A stretch of 64,000 bases of DNA, taken from positions 1 to 64,000 of the forward strand of contig NZ_JBAHUR010000008.1 of the NCBI RefSeq assembly GCF_036689815.1. The letters are read 5' to 3'. The translations under genes were made by a program, and so were the position numbers. A model generated the notes under the pieces. The model searched no databases. It had not been told where the DNA came from and was given only the letters and a program-made list of their open reading frames with translations. Of this stretch, positions 31,841 to 41,698 are shown in pieces; position 1 is the stretch's first letter; each line of letters begins with the position of its first letter. This DNA is from Magnetovibrio sp. PR-2. GTDB taxonomy: Bacteria; Pseudomonadota; Alphaproteobacteria; Rhodospirillales; Magnetovibrionaceae.

Positions 31841-33589
31841 CTACTTAAAAGCCTTCAGCTCTTGCACCACCTGCTCCATCACGCCCGCCCAATCACCTCG
31901 CGTGGTTTGGCGGAACAGGCGCATGGTGGGATACCACGGTGTATCTTCACGCTCTTGTAGCCAGAGGTAGCTGGCATTCGCCGCGTGCAGTCCCCATACG
32001 GGTTTGCCCAGGGCTCCGGCCAAATGCCCGACGGCTGTGTCGACAGTGATGACCAAATCCAGGGCGTCAATTTGCGCGGCTGTATCGGCAAAATCGTTCA
32101 GGCCCGGCGTCACATCAAACACATTGTCCAGTTCGCTCAAGACTGAATAGCCGTCTGCACCATGGCCCATCTGCAGGTTGAACAGGCTCACGCCGTCAAT
32201 CTCGGCCAGCTGGCGAAACAGATCAGGATCGCAAGAGCGTTCATTGTCTTTGATGCGCGTCGGATTGCCCGCCCACACAACGCCGACCTTCAGTCCGTCC
32301 GCTTCGCCAATACAGGGATCAGCTTCGATACCGTCCGGTACATTCAGATACGGCACGTCGGCGGGAATAGTGTCCAAGGTCAGGCCAAAAGAGTGGGGTA
32401 AACTCATCATGGCGATGTGGCAATCAAATGTGGGTAAACTGTCCCCATATGATGTGACGGAGGCGACACCGTCTAAGGTCGCGAACAAACGTTCCAACCC
32501 CGGGCGACATTCCACATGCACGGCCTGACTGCGTTTGGCGGCCCAGGGAACGAAGCGTGCCATGAGCATGGCATCCCCAAAACCTTGTTCGGCATGGATC
32601 AGCAGTGTTTGATCCCCTGCCTCATCACCGTTCCAAGCTGGTTTGCCAAAATCTCGCTTGGGCGTGGTGAACCCGGGCGCGTCCCAACGATGTTCGTATG
32701 CGGCCCAGCCGTCTTCGTACCGGCCTTGTTGCAACAGCACCAATGCGAGGTTCCAGTGAAGTTCATCGTTATCCGGATTGGCGGTTAAGGCTTGACGGAT
32801 ATAATCCTCAGCCTCGTCCAGGCGACCCAACTCTTTCAACGTGGCCGACAGATTGTTTAAGGCGTCTTCGTGATCCGGTGCGAAGGCTAAGCACTTTTGG
32901 TAGTGCACTTCCGCCTCTTCATACCGGCTGAGTTCACCCAATGTCAGGCCCAGGTTGTAAAGTTTGTCGACGTGATTGGGATCGAGCTTCACCGCAATCT
33001 CCAAGGCCGCCAGCGCATCGTCATAATGCTCCAGACGTTTGAACAGCGTGCCCAAATTGTACTGTGCGTCGGAATCGTTCTGGTTCAACTCCACCGCTTT
33101 TTGAAAGGCGCTTAGAGCGGCTTCATCATCGCCGAGCCCTTGTCGCGCGTTGCCCAAGTTGGTATAGGCCCCAACAAACCCGGGCTCCAACTTCACCGCG
33201 TCTTCACAGGCCTCTGCAGCTTCGTCAAATCGCCCCAAAGCATTGAGAGCACTACCTAAGTTTGAATAAACAATGGCGCTGTTGGCGTTAAGGTCCACGG
33301 CCTTTTGAAACGCGTTTGCGGCCTCTTCCAATCGTCCGGCGGCTTGCAGGCCATTGCCCAGGTTCACATACGGCACAAAAAAGTCCGGCGCCGTGTTCAC
33401 CGCTTCCTGACACAACTGAATGCCCGTATCCAGCTGACCGGATTCAATAAAGATCGAACCCAGCAAGTTCAGCGCATCGGTATTTTTGGGATCGGCCCGC
33501 AACACAGCCGCGTACAAATCCGCCGCGTCCGCGACGTGGCCCGATTGGTGGAGTTGTAGGGCCTGCTGAAGTTGTTTTTGAACGCTCAT
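31841..33589 (-). CDS. TPR protein with C-terminal glycosyltransferase-9-like domain
   Basis: About 582 aa. Residues 1-290 hold at least eight TPR units (for example AIVYSNLGSALNALGRFDEA, DKLYNLGLTLGELSRYEEAE). The C-terminal half resembles heptosyltransferase-like GT9 domains: LLIHAEQGFGDAMLMARFVP, VGVVWAGNP, and DLVITVDTAVGHLAGALGKPVW (cited in part). Proteins of this layout are common in Rhodospirillales; substrate unknown. ATG at 33589 has GGGG about 8 nt upstream. It converges with the S24 repressor gene, with 9 bp between stops. Confidence 0.8.
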   Translation of the reverse strand: MSVQKQLQQALQLHQSGHVADAADLYAAVLRADPKNTDALNLLGSIFIESGQLDTGIQLCQEAVNTAPDFFVPYVNLGNGLQAAGRLEEAANAFQKAVDLNANSAIVYSNLGSALNALGRFDEAAEACEDAVKLEPGFVGAYTNLGNARQGLGDDEAALSAFQKAVELNQNDSDAQYNLGTLFKRLEHYDDALAALEIAVKLDPNHVDKLYNLGLTLGELSRYEEAEVHYQKCLAFAPDHEDALNNLSATLKELGRLDEAEDYIRQALTANPDNDELHWNLALVLLQQGRYEDGWAAYEHRWDAPGFTTPKRDFGKPAWNGDEAGDQTLLIHAEQGFGDAMLMARFVPWAAKRSQAVHVECRPGLERLFATLDGVASVTSYGDSLPTFDCHIAMMSLPHSFGLTLDTIPADVPYLNVPDGIEADPCIGEADGLKVGVVWAGNPTRIKDNERSCDPDLFRQLAEIDGVSLFNLQMGHGADGYSVLSELDNVFDVTPGLNDFADTAAQIDALDLVITVDTAVGHLAGALGKPVWGLHAANASYLWLQEREDTPWYPTMRLFRQTTRGDWAGVMEQVVQELKAFK

Positions 33590-33601
33590 GAGCACATCCC
33601 C

Positions 33602-33635
33602 AAAAAAAAGAACAGGCTCAGATTAACCGAGCCTG
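33602..33635 (-). terminator. Intrinsic terminator after lysK
   Basis: Minus strand: CAGGCTC ... GAGCCTG stem with a 9-nt loop, then TTC and eight T. It separates lysK from the TPR gene. Confidence 0.88.
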
Positions 33636-33669
33636 CCCTTGTTTATAAGGGGATTGTGCTAAAGACGGG

Positions 33670-35280
33670 TTAAGCGCTCATGTCTTCGCCCGCCAACGCT
33701 TTGGCGATCAAGTCGACGGTTTCGTTGATACCGTAGAGCGCAATGAAACTGCCCATGCGCGGCCCCTGTTCTTGGCCCAGCAGAACTTCGTAACACGCCT
33801 TGAACCAGTCGCGCAGGTTTTCAAAGCCGTGCTCTTTTCCGACCGTAAAGACTTCCGTTTGAATATCGCTGGCGGATGTATCCGCGCCCAAAGTTTCCAG
33901 CTTGGCTTTCAAAGCTTCCAAGGCCGTCCGTTCTGCGTCGTTTGGTGCACGATACTGCTTCGTCGGTTTGACAAAATCCGTGTAGTAGTTGATGGCGTAG
34001 CCCACCAGTTGATCCAAGATCGGCGAGTTTTCCGGTGTGGCGTCGGGCGCATAGCGTGTAATGAAGTGCCACAACACAGCCTTGTCGTCTGACCCACACA
34101 CGCTGGCGAGGTTGAGCAAGATGTTGTAGCTCAAACCCTCAGCTTCGGGCTGAGGCGGTTGGCCGCCGTGAATGTGCCAGACCGGGTTGTTGAGCTGGTC
34201 TTTTTCTTCCTGTTCGCCAAACTTACCCAAGAACGTCAGGTATTCATCGACGTTTTTCGGAATGATGTCGAAAAACAAACGCTTCGCCGTTTTGGGCTTT
34301 TGGTACATGAACAAACTCAGGCTTTCCGGCGTGGCGTAACGCAGCCAGTCTTCCATGGAAAGCCCGTTACCCTTGGACTTGGAAATCTTTTCGCCCTTGT
34401 CGTCCAAGAACAATTCGTACGTCAGGTTCAACGGCGGTGTGCCCCCGATAGCACGACAAATGCGGCTGCCGAGTTTGACACTTTCGATCAAATCTTTGCC
34501 GGACATTTCATAGTCCACGTCCAACGCGGTCCAGCGTCCGGCCCAGTCGGCTTTCCACTGCAGTTTACAGTGGCCGCCCGTCACCGGGGTTTCGACCAAC
34601 GTGTCGTCTTCGCGTCTGTAGACGATGGTGCCGTCGTCGGGTTTGGTTTCGATCACGGGCACTTGCAACACGATGCCGGTGTCGGGACACACGGGCAGGA
34701 ACGGCGAATAGGTCGCGCGGCGCTCTTCGCCCAAGGTTGGCAAGATGATGTCCAAAACCTTTTCGTGATTTTGCAGAACTTGCAACAGCATCTGATCCAA
34801 ACGGCCCGATTTGTATTCTTCGGTGGCCGATTTGAATTCGTAGTCAAAGCCAAAACCGTCCAAGAACGCTTGCAGACGCGCATTGTTATGATGCGCGAAG
34901 CTTTCGTGCGTTCCGAACGGATCGGGAATCGACGTCAAGGGTTTACCGATGTGCTCGCCCAGCATCTCTTGGTTCGGCAGGTTCGTCGGCACCTTGCGAA
35001 ACCCGTCCATATCATCGGAATACGCAAACAGCTTGGTCGGCATATCGGTGAGCGTTTCAAAGGCTTTGCGCACCATAGTCGTGCGTGCCACCTCACCGAA
35101 CGTGCCGATGTGCGGCAGGCCGGACGGGCCGTAGCCGGTTTCAAACAGCACAAAGCCCTTCTCTGGCACCTTGCCCTTCAAGTGCTTGACCAAAGCGCGC
35201 GCTTCGGCGAAGGGCCAAGCATTGGAATGCTCGGCCAATTCATGGACTTTGGAAATGGGCGTATCCGGCTGGAAAGGCAT
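33670..35280 (-). CDS. lysK: Lysyl-tRNA synthetase, class I
   Basis: 536 aa, the archaeal/alphaproteobacterial class I enzyme rather than class II LysS. The ATP-binding HIGH-type motif is PSGLPHIGT (HIGT at 57-60) and the KMSKS-type loop is KISKSKGNG near residue 295. It charges tRNA-Lys in the cytoplasm. It lies 60 bp downstream of a large flavoprotein gene on the same strand and ends at an intrinsic terminator. Length is normal for the family. Confidence 0.95.
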   Translation of the reverse strand: MPFQPDTPISKVHELAEHSNAWPFAEARALVKHLKGKVPEKGFVLFETGYGPSGLPHIGTFGEVARTTMVRKAFETLTDMPTKLFAYSDDMDGFRKVPTNLPNQEMLGEHIGKPLTSIPDPFGTHESFAHHNNARLQAFLDGFGFDYEFKSATEEYKSGRLDQMLLQVLQNHEKVLDIILPTLGEERRATYSPFLPVCPDTGIVLQVPVIETKPDDGTIVYRREDDTLVETPVTGGHCKLQWKADWAGRWTALDVDYEMSGKDLIESVKLGSRICRAIGGTPPLNLTYELFLDDKGEKISKSKGNGLSMEDWLRYATPESLSLFMYQKPKTAKRLFFDIIPKNVDEYLTFLGKFGEQEEKDQLNNPVWHIHGGQPPQPEAEGLSYNILLNLASVCGSDDKAVLWHFITRYAPDATPENSPILDQLVGYAINYYTDFVKPTKQYRAPNDAERTALEALKAKLETLGADTSASDIQTEVFTVGKEHGFENLRDWFKACYEVLLGQEQGPRMGSFIALYGINETVDLIAKALAGEDMSA

Positions 35281-35340
35281 GGTTTGAAACCTAAGAAAGA
35301 GTGGAATGAGGGCGCAAATTACGACCTCGCACAGGGTACG

Positions 35341-38300
35341 TCAACCAGTGCTGTGGCAATGCTCAATCCAGGCCGCGGTGAGCTTTTCCGCTATGGCATT
35401 TTGCTTGAGCCTGGAATTCAAGCAGCCGAAGTCCACCAAGTCTTGGGGCTGGTCTTGGTTGAAGCAGGTGAACACCACGCTTTCCACCCCCGTTTCCGGG
35501 TCCACGTGACGTTGGAGGCACTGAGCACAAATCTCTTTCATCATGCACTGCATGGGTGCGTTGATGGACGCGATGGCGGTGTGTTTGGGCTTCATTAGGT
35601 CTTTCAACACCCCGTGGCGCGCCTCTTTCACGGCGTTCATCATGATGTCCGATCCAATGGCGACCACCCGGTCAACTTCGGACAAGGCGATGGGCGGTGT
35701 GCCCAGCGCCCCCGTCCCATAGGCCTTCATGGCTTCGACGATGTTGCCCACATAGCTGAAGTCGCCATGGCGGCCCGGTTCGATAGCGGGCTCCACGTCC
35801 GTGCACCACACGATGGTGTCGGCGGCAGCTTCGATGTTTTCCACATGGTAACGGTCGCCTGGGTTTTTATAGCCTGCGAAGTAGAGAACCTTTGAGCCCG
35901 CAGCCCGCAACGCTTGACCGATGGAAAACAGCACGGCATTGCCCAAGCCACCACCCGCGAGCAGGACGGTTTCTCCCCCCGGGGTTTCTGTCGGCGCGCC
36001 CGTTGGCCCCATCAGGACAATGGGTTCACCCACCTCTAAGTCCCGGCACAATTTTGAAGAGCCACCCATTTCCAACACGATGGTCGACACAATGCCTTGG
36101 TCTTTATCCACCCAAGCCCCCGTCAGCGCCAAACCTTCCATCGCCATGCGCGTGTCATTGACGACAGACGCCAGCGTTTCGAAGTTTTGCAACCTGAAAA
36201 ACTGCCCCGGCTTGAACGCCCGCGCTCCAAAGGGCGCTTTGACGATCACTTCGACGATGTTCGGCGTTAAGCGTTTCACCTCCACCACCCGGGCGATCAG
36301 GCCTTGATCCAAATCGCGCACAAGGTCATCGAACGGCACCGAATTGGGTTGGGCTTTCGCCAAAGCGGCGTCCACAACCGGATAGCCTTGTTTGGTGCTG
36401 GCCAACGCGCGGACCACGTTCCCGGCGTAGCTGGGATGAAGATCGCCAAAGAAACTCATGGTCCGGCCCGCTGTGGCGTCCATCAACACCTGAACGTCTT
36501 GGGGCTTGTCAGACCACTCGGGGCTCACATCTATGCCTTTAGCATCCACGGCCTGGAAATACTTGCCGTCCAGGTCTGCAAAGGTTTCGTCTTCGCGCGT
36601 CAACACGGTGTTGGGTTGCGTGCCCGCCGCGATCAACACCGCGCGAGCTGGCAGTTCTGTCATCTCACCTGTGGGATGCGGCCTGCCGTCTTCACCCATC
36701 TCTTGCAAAGCGAGTTTCACGCCGCTTGCCCAGCCATGCTGGTCAACGTCAATGGCCGTTGGCGACAACAATTCCGCAAAGCGCACGCCTTGTTCCAAGG
36801 CCTTGGTGATTTCTTCGTGGTTGAGCCGATAGCTCGGCGCGTCAACCATACGCCGCCGATACGCGATGGTTGCCCCGCCCCAACGTTCCAGCAATCGCGA
36901 CGGCTCCGCCGGGCGGCCATGGGCCTTGGCGCAGGCGCGCTCATAGCGTAGGGCCCGGCCATGTTCCATGTATTCATCGGCGATGGCTTCGTCTTCGTCC
37001 GACCAGCGCGCGCGCAATTTGTCGCGGCCCAATTCAGCGGCTAAAACATCGTAGCGTTCCACAAAACGTTCAACCTGTTCGACGTAGTACGCCAAGGCTT
37101 CTGTTGCCGTGTCAATGGCGGTCAAGCCGCCACCGATCACCACCACGGGCATGCGCAATTGTAAGTTCGCCAAACTGTCGTGCTTTGCCGCGCCTGTGAG
37201 CTGCAGCGCCATCAAAAAATCCGAAGCCTGACGCACGCCACGCGCCAAGTTGTTTTTGATATCCAATACCGTCGGCTTACCCGCGCCCATGCACAACGCG
37301 ATGTGATCGAAGCCCATGGCATAAGCCTGATCTTTGGTGATTTGCGCACCAAAGCGCACACCGCCATACATGCGAAACTGTTTGCGCCGCTCCAACAACA
37401 GCCTGACGACTTTCAGGAAGTTTTTGTCCCACCGCACGGTAATGCCGTATTCCGCAACACCGCCAAATCCCGCCATGGCACGGGTGTCTAAGTCTTCGCG
37501 GATGTCGTCAATGGTGTGCACGGGTTGGAAGGGATAGCGTTCCCCGAGAAGATCAACGCCGCTGAGCCCCGGGTCCAAGGGTTCGATCTTCGCCCCGTCA
37601 ATGGCAACAACGCTGTGGCCTTCGTTCATTAGCTGGTGGCTCAAATTTGCGCCTGCCGGACCCGTGCCCACGACCAAGACTTTGTAGCCCGTCTCAGCGC
37701 GCGGCAGTGGGCGGCGGATGTCGAGCGGGTTCCAACGTGTGAGCAAGCTGTAGATTTCAAAGCCCCAGGGCAGGCTCAAAACGTCTTTGAGCACACGGGT
37801 TTCGACTTCAGGGATATTGACTGGTTCTTGTTTTTGATAGATGCACGCCTTCATGCAGTCGTTGCAAATGCGGTGCCCGGTCAGCGCACACAACGGATTG
37901 TCCACCGCCACCATGGCCAAGGCGGCAATGGCGTGGCCTTGGATCAAGACCGTGTGCATTTCCGATATTTTTTCTTCCAGCGGGCAACCGGCCAGCTCAA
38001 CGCCCAAGGGGTTCTTGGCAAATTCGCCCGTCTTTTTGTCGTGCAAGCCTTTGGAGCACGAATCCTTGTCCCGCTCATGACACAGCACACAATAATGTGC
38101 TTCGTCCAACGCACCGACCAAATCACAACCTGGGTCGATGAGCTTAAAGCCATCGCGCGACACGTGGCGTTTTAAGGGAAGCTCCAAGGCTTCGACCGCG
38201 CCAACCTTTGCCTTTTGGGTGTGCACCAAGTCGTCATAGTCGAGTTTTTCAGGCTGACGGAACAAGATGTCCGTCTTGTGCTTCAACTGCCCCGCTTCGC

Positions 38301-38808
38301 TCAACGTGGCCCACAGGGCGTAGTCTTGCGCCAGCTGAAGCGCATTGTTGTGGGTGTCAGCATCGTCCAGCCACGCCATGACCGCCGTAGAAAAAGAAAT
38401 TTGCGTCAGCGTTTCGCCAAGCTGCTCTTCAAGGCGCTGGCATAAAGCTTCACCATCTAAAGTTTCCGCGTCTTCGGATTTTTTGCCTTTCAGGGCGCGG
38501 CGCTGCACAAACAGGCGTTTGCAGGCATAGAGCGGCTCCAACGCCACATGTTGGCCGCTCAACGCGCCCAGTTCGTCTTGCACGGCGAACAGTTCGGCGA
38601 CGAAGGCATCAACGACGGGGGACAGCTCAACCAACAAATCGGCTTCGGCTTCCAATTCGTCTGGAGCTTCGCGGCCTGCCGTCAGCCGTGTTTTTAGATC
38701 ACCGTCGTGCTCGCCCAGAAAATCCATGAATGCACGATCCACCGCAGCCAAACCACTTGGATCATAAAGGTCTTCGAAATTCAGATGATAAGCCAGTTTC
38801 AGCGCCAT
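35341..38808 (-). CDS. Large iron-sulfur flavoprotein: GltD-like pyridine nucleotide oxidoreductase fused to a ferredoxin-reductase/PyrK-like domain
   Basis: 1155 aa. The N-terminal third is unique. Cys clusters follow (CVLCHERDKDSC near 240; CNDCMKAC near 325). A GltD-type FAD/NAD region begins with VLVVGTGPAGANL near 375 and has a second dinucleotide motif (VVVIGGGLTAIDTATEALAY, in part). The C-terminal quarter is a ferredoxin-reductase-like domain (KPGQFFRLQNF, LAGGGLGNAVLFSIGQAL) ending in a PyrK-like Cys cluster (CMMKEICAQCLQRH, FTCFN). It probably moves electrons from NAD(P)H to an acceptor I cannot identify. It shares a strand with lysK. Confidence 0.8.
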   Translation of the reverse strand: MALKLAYHLNFEDLYDPSGLAAVDRAFMDFLGEHDGDLKTRLTAGREAPDELEAEADLLVELSPVVDAFVAELFAVQDELGALSGQHVALEPLYACKRLFVQRRALKGKKSEDAETLDGEALCQRLEEQLGETLTQISFSTAVMAWLDDADTHNNALQLAQDYALWATLSEAGQLKHKTDILFRQPEKLDYDDLVHTQKAKVGAVEALELPLKRHVSRDGFKLIDPGCDLVGALDEAHYCVLCHERDKDSCSKGLHDKKTGEFAKNPLGVELAGCPLEEKISEMHTVLIQGHAIAALAMVAVDNPLCALTGHRICNDCMKACIYQKQEPVNIPEVETRVLKDVLSLPWGFEIYSLLTRWNPLDIRRPLPRAETGYKVLVVGTGPAGANLSHQLMNEGHSVVAIDGAKIEPLDPGLSGVDLLGERYPFQPVHTIDDIREDLDTRAMAGFGGVAEYGITVRWDKNFLKVVRLLLERRKQFRMYGGVRFGAQITKDQAYAMGFDHIALCMGAGKPTVLDIKNNLARGVRQASDFLMALQLTGAAKHDSLANLQLRMPVVVIGGGLTAIDTATEALAYYVEQVERFVERYDVLAAELGRDKLRARWSDEDEAIADEYMEHGRALRYERACAKAHGRPAEPSRLLERWGGATIAYRRRMVDAPSYRLNHEEITKALEQGVRFAELLSPTAIDVDQHGWASGVKLALQEMGEDGRPHPTGEMTELPARAVLIAAGTQPNTVLTREDETFADLDGKYFQAVDAKGIDVSPEWSDKPQDVQVLMDATAGRTMSFFGDLHPSYAGNVVRALASTKQGYPVVDAALAKAQPNSVPFDDLVRDLDQGLIARVVEVKRLTPNIVEVIVKAPFGARAFKPGQFFRLQNFETLASVVNDTRMAMEGLALTGAWVDKDQGIVSTIVLEMGGSSKLCRDLEVGEPIVLMGPTGAPTETPGGETVLLAGGGLGNAVLFSIGQALRAAGSKVLYFAGYKNPGDRYHVENIEAAADTIVWCTDVEPAIEPGRHGDFSYVGNIVEAMKAYGTGALGTPPIALSEVDRVVAIGSDIMMNAVKEARHGVLKDLMKPKHTAIASINAPMQCMMKEICAQCLQRHVDPETGVESVVFTCFNQDQPQDLVDFGCLNSRLKQNAIAEKLTAAWIEHCHSTG

Positions 38809-38966
38809 GTGGTGTCCTTATGTTGGATCTCTATTGGCAAACGAACTTGGAACGCGTAAGTTGAACCTGCTTTTGTTCAGGGGGGAATAAAGTCAGGCCT
38901 AGTCCTAACTATATCGTGTGCAGAGCAAAGCGATAAGACCTAACTGCACAGACCCTGGAACTCAAC

Positions 38967-39407
38967 ATGTCAGCATCCAACGACAACCGATATGCGGGCG
39001 ATATCTTGCCCAACGACGCCTGGACTCGCCTTGCGGACGAAGACAACTGCGTGCTCATCGACGTGCGCACCCCTGAAGAATGGACCTATGTGGGCGTTCC
39101 CGATATTTCCGGGCTCGGCAAAGAAGTCTACTTCGTACCCTGGCTGTTTTTCCCCAAAAACAACGTAAACCCGAATTTTGTGCACCAAGTTTTGGAAACC
39201 GTGAAGCCGCTGAACGAAGAGACAACGGTCTTGTTCATCTGCCGCTCGGGCATACGCTCGGCCTTTGCGGCCCAGGCGCTATGCGACATGGGCTATCCCA
39301 ATTGCTACAACGTCGCCCACGGGTTTGAGGGTGACCACAACGAATACAAACACCGCGGCCGCGACAACGGCTGGAAGGTGGACGGCTTGCCCTGGGTGCA
39401 GGGTTAA
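38967..39407 (+). CDS. Rhodanese-domain protein
   Basis: 146 aa single rhodanese domain. LIDVRTPEEW is near residue 30 and the active-site loop is CRSGIRS, with the catalytic Cys near 93. Sulfurtransferases of this kind move sulfane sulfur to thiols; the substrate is unknown. It is divergent from the large flavoprotein gene, and the 158 bp between them holds both promoters; no sequence there was assigned. It converges with the CZB gene. Confidence 0.88.
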   Translation: MSASNDNRYAGDILPNDAWTRLADEDNCVLIDVRTPEEWTYVGVPDISGLGKEVYFVPWLFFPKNNVNPNFVHQVLETVKPLNEETTVLFICRSGIRSAFAAQALCDMGYPNCYNVAHGFEGDHNEYKHRGRDNGWKVDGLPWVQG

Positions 39408-39431
39408 GGCCAAGGGGCTAAAACCAACCGT

Positions 39432-39950
39432 CTATCCGTTTGAGGCATTGCGAATTGCGTTCAGCAATCGTGTGATGTCGTCGCAGTGGCCTTCATACAG
39501 ACAGCTCTCACACGGAAGCTTGCTTAAGGCCGTGTAGGCAAGCTCGGTCGCGTGGGCTGAGATATGCCCTTCGGCCAACTTAAAGGCTTTTTTGCATTCA
39601 TCGGAAATCTCGACCTCTGCCTCTTGCGAAGCCGTCAAGCGCACAATGCGTTCCGACAACAGCTTCAGCGCAACGACCAAGTCTTCAAACTCATCGTCAC
39701 TGCCCGAGTGGCCCGTATCTTCGAGAGAGCACGCAACGGCGGCATGGAACTTGGCATGGACTTGCCGGGCGGCGTCGAACTCCGCCAAATCGCCGAATTG
39801 CTCTTGGCCGGGTCCATAAAACCACTTGCCGATTTCACAGAGATTATCACGGCGGATTTTCTCAATATCGAAACCGGGTTTGTCTTTGTCTTCCGCCAAC
39901 TGCGAGCGCCATTTCAGGTGCGCGTTGACGAAGTCTTGAAAGTTGATCAT
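39432..39950 (-). CDS. CZB-domain (zinc-binding) soluble protein
   Basis: About 172 aa. CZB signature residues: AHLKWRSQL (His near 10), DNLCEIGKWFYGPG (Cys near 37) and HAKFHAAV (two His near 67-71). In CZB domains a Cys and three His bind zinc. The C-terminus has an extra Cys/His cluster (CESCLYEGHCDD) not typical of the family. ATG at 39950 has GGGGAGG 4 nt upstream and is preferred over an open extension to 39980. No kinase, GGDEF or receptor domain is attached, so it may be a stand-alone zinc or redox sensor or part of a chemotaxis system. Confidence 0.75.
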   Translation of the reverse strand: MINFQDFVNAHLKWRSQLAEDKDKPGFDIEKIRRDNLCEIGKWFYGPGQEQFGDLAEFDAARQVHAKFHAAVACSLEDTGHSGSDDEFEDLVVALKLLSERIVRLTASQEAEVEISDECKKAFKLAEGHISAHATELAYTALSKLPCESCLYEGHCDDITRLLNAIRNASNG

Positions 39951-39993
39951 GACCTCCCCTTCGGCCCCTCCCCGGGCCAAGCCTCATTTCAAG

Positions 39994-41508
39994 TCACTTC
40001 CAGATGGGCTTCCCTGTGCCGGGTAAACCCAACTCGTCCCACATGTTCGTGACCTTTTCGACCACGTTTTGATCCATGCGGATTTTTTCACCCCACTCAC
40101 GTTTGGTCTCATTGCCAATTTTTGTGGTGGCGTCGATACCCATTTTAGACCCCAAACCGCTGTCGGGCGAAGCGAAATCCAAATAATCGATGGGGGTGTT
40201 TTCCACCATCACCACATCGCGCGCCGGATCGACATTGGTCGACAGTGCCCACATCACGTCATTCCAATCGCGGGCATCGATGTCTTCGTCCACGATAATG
40301 ACGAACTTGGTGTAGGTGAATTGACGCAGGTACGACCACACACCCATCATGATCCGCTTGGCGTGGCCGGGATAAGCTTTTTTCATGCTGACCACAGCAA
40401 CGCGGTAAGAGCACGCTTCGGGTGGCAGCCAGAAATCACGCACTTCCGGGAATTGTTGGGTGAACAGCGGAACAAAAACGTCGTTTAATGCTTCGCCCAG
40501 AACGCTCGGCTCGTCGGGCGGGCGTCCGGTGTAGGTACTGAGATATATCGGTTTTGCGCGCATGGTGATGGCCGAAACCGTGAAGACCGGGAAGGGTTCA
40601 ACATTGTTGTAGTACCCGGTGTGATCACCATACGGGCCTTCGTCACCGACTTCGGTCATGCTGACGTGGCCTTCAAGAATAATTTCTGCCGTCGCCGGAA
40701 CTTGCAAAGGCACGGTTTTACAGTCCACCAGCTGGACCTTCTCACCGCGCAGCAAACCGGCAAACTGATATTCCGACAATGTGTCGGGCACAGGCGTCAC
40801 AGCCGCCAAAATGGTGCCGGGATCGGCCCCGATGACCACCGCAAGAGGCATGGGATCGTCACATTGTTCTTTCCAACGCAGAAAATGCTGGGCCCCACCG
40901 CGATGATGCAACCAGCGCATCAATGTGGTGTTTTTGCCCGTCACCTGCATGCGGTAAATCCCCAGATTAGCCACATCGCGTTTATCGCCTTTGGGGTCCG
41001 GGCCTTCGGTAATGACCAAGGGCCACGTGATCAACGGTGCCGGTTCGCCCGGCCAACAGCCCTGGATCGGCAGTTTTGCCAAATCCACATCGTCACCCGT
41101 CAACACCACCTCTTGGCAAGGCGCCGAGCGCACGGTTTTGGGCTTCATGGACATAACAGTTTTTAAGATCGGCGCCATTTCCAGCGCTTCTCTCCAACCG
41201 CCCGGGGGCTCAGGCTGGCGCAAAAAGGCCAGGGTTTCCCCGACACTTTTCAAGTCTTCAGGCTTGCGCCCCATGCCACGGGCAACCCGTTCGACAGTGC
41301 CGAACAAATTCACCAAAACTGGCGAATCGTAAGGCGTTCCGTCTTCTTTAACGGGATTTTCAAACAAAACCGCCGGGCCGCCTTCGGCCATCAAACGGGT
41401 TTGAATTTCCGTCATTTCCAGATGCGGCGAAACGGGTTGGGACACGCGCACCAAGTCGCCAGCGCGTTCCAACTCCTCCATAAAATCTCTGAGCGATGAA
41501 TAGGCCAT
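39994..41508 (-). CDS. ubiD: UbiD-family 3-octaprenyl-4-hydroxybenzoate decarboxylase
   Basis: 504 aa, full length, matching UbiD along its length ([70 protein letters not shown], each partly cited). The E-x(5)-R-type region around [11 protein letters not shown] contains the prenyl-FMN site residues. It decarboxylates the prenylated ubiquinone precursor made by UbiA. The matching prenyltransferase ubiA is at 44528-45451; the prenyl-FMN synthase UbiX is not in the window. It follows 43 bp upstream of the CZB gene on the same strand. Confidence 0.93.
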   Translation of the reverse strand: MAYSSLRDFMEELERAGDLVRVSQPVSPHLEMTEIQTRLMAEGGPAVLFENPVKEDGTPYDSPVLVNLFGTVERVARGMGRKPEDLKSVGETLAFLRQPEPPGGWREALEMAPILKTVMSMKPKTVRSAPCQEVVLTGDDVDLAKLPIQGCWPGEPAPLITWPLVITEGPDPKGDKRDVANLGIYRMQVTGKNTTLMRWLHHRGGAQHFLRWKEQCDDPMPLAVVIGADPGTILAAVTPVPDTLSEYQFAGLLRGEKVQLVDCKTVPLQVPATAEIILEGHVSMTEVGDEGPYGDHTGYYNNVEPFPVFTVSAITMRAKPIYLSTYTGRPPDEPSVLGEALNDVFVPLFTQQFPEVRDFWLPPEACSYRVAVVSMKKAYPGHAKRIMMGVWSYLRQFTYTKFVIIVDEDIDARDWNDVMWALSTNVDPARDVVMVENTPIDYLDFASPDSGLGSKMGIDATTKIGNETKREWGEKIRMDQNVVEKVTNMWDELGLPGTGKPIWK

Positions 41509-41698
41509 ATGCCTAAGATCACGACTTTGAAGCGTTGATCAACCCCAAATTTCACAATCCAAATATGCGAGACCCTAATCCATTTATATGATTATGTGAA
41601 AAGCACCGTTTGCTAATGCACAAAATAATGCTTTAATCTATTGAAATAATTCAAAAGCACCTCAAGGGCTTCCCGTAGGGCAGCGGGCAGAGAGGTAT

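Noticed and set aside
34159-35598. Long plus-strand open frame of 479 codons opposite lysK
   Set aside because: It is antisense to lysK, whose synthetase motifs are unmistakable, and its translation is compositionally odd (Gln/His/Phe/Val-rich) with no recognisable family.
38809-38966. Second LexA box upstream of the rhodanese gene
   Set aside because: GAAC and GTTC words occur here, but not as GTTC-N7-GTTC.
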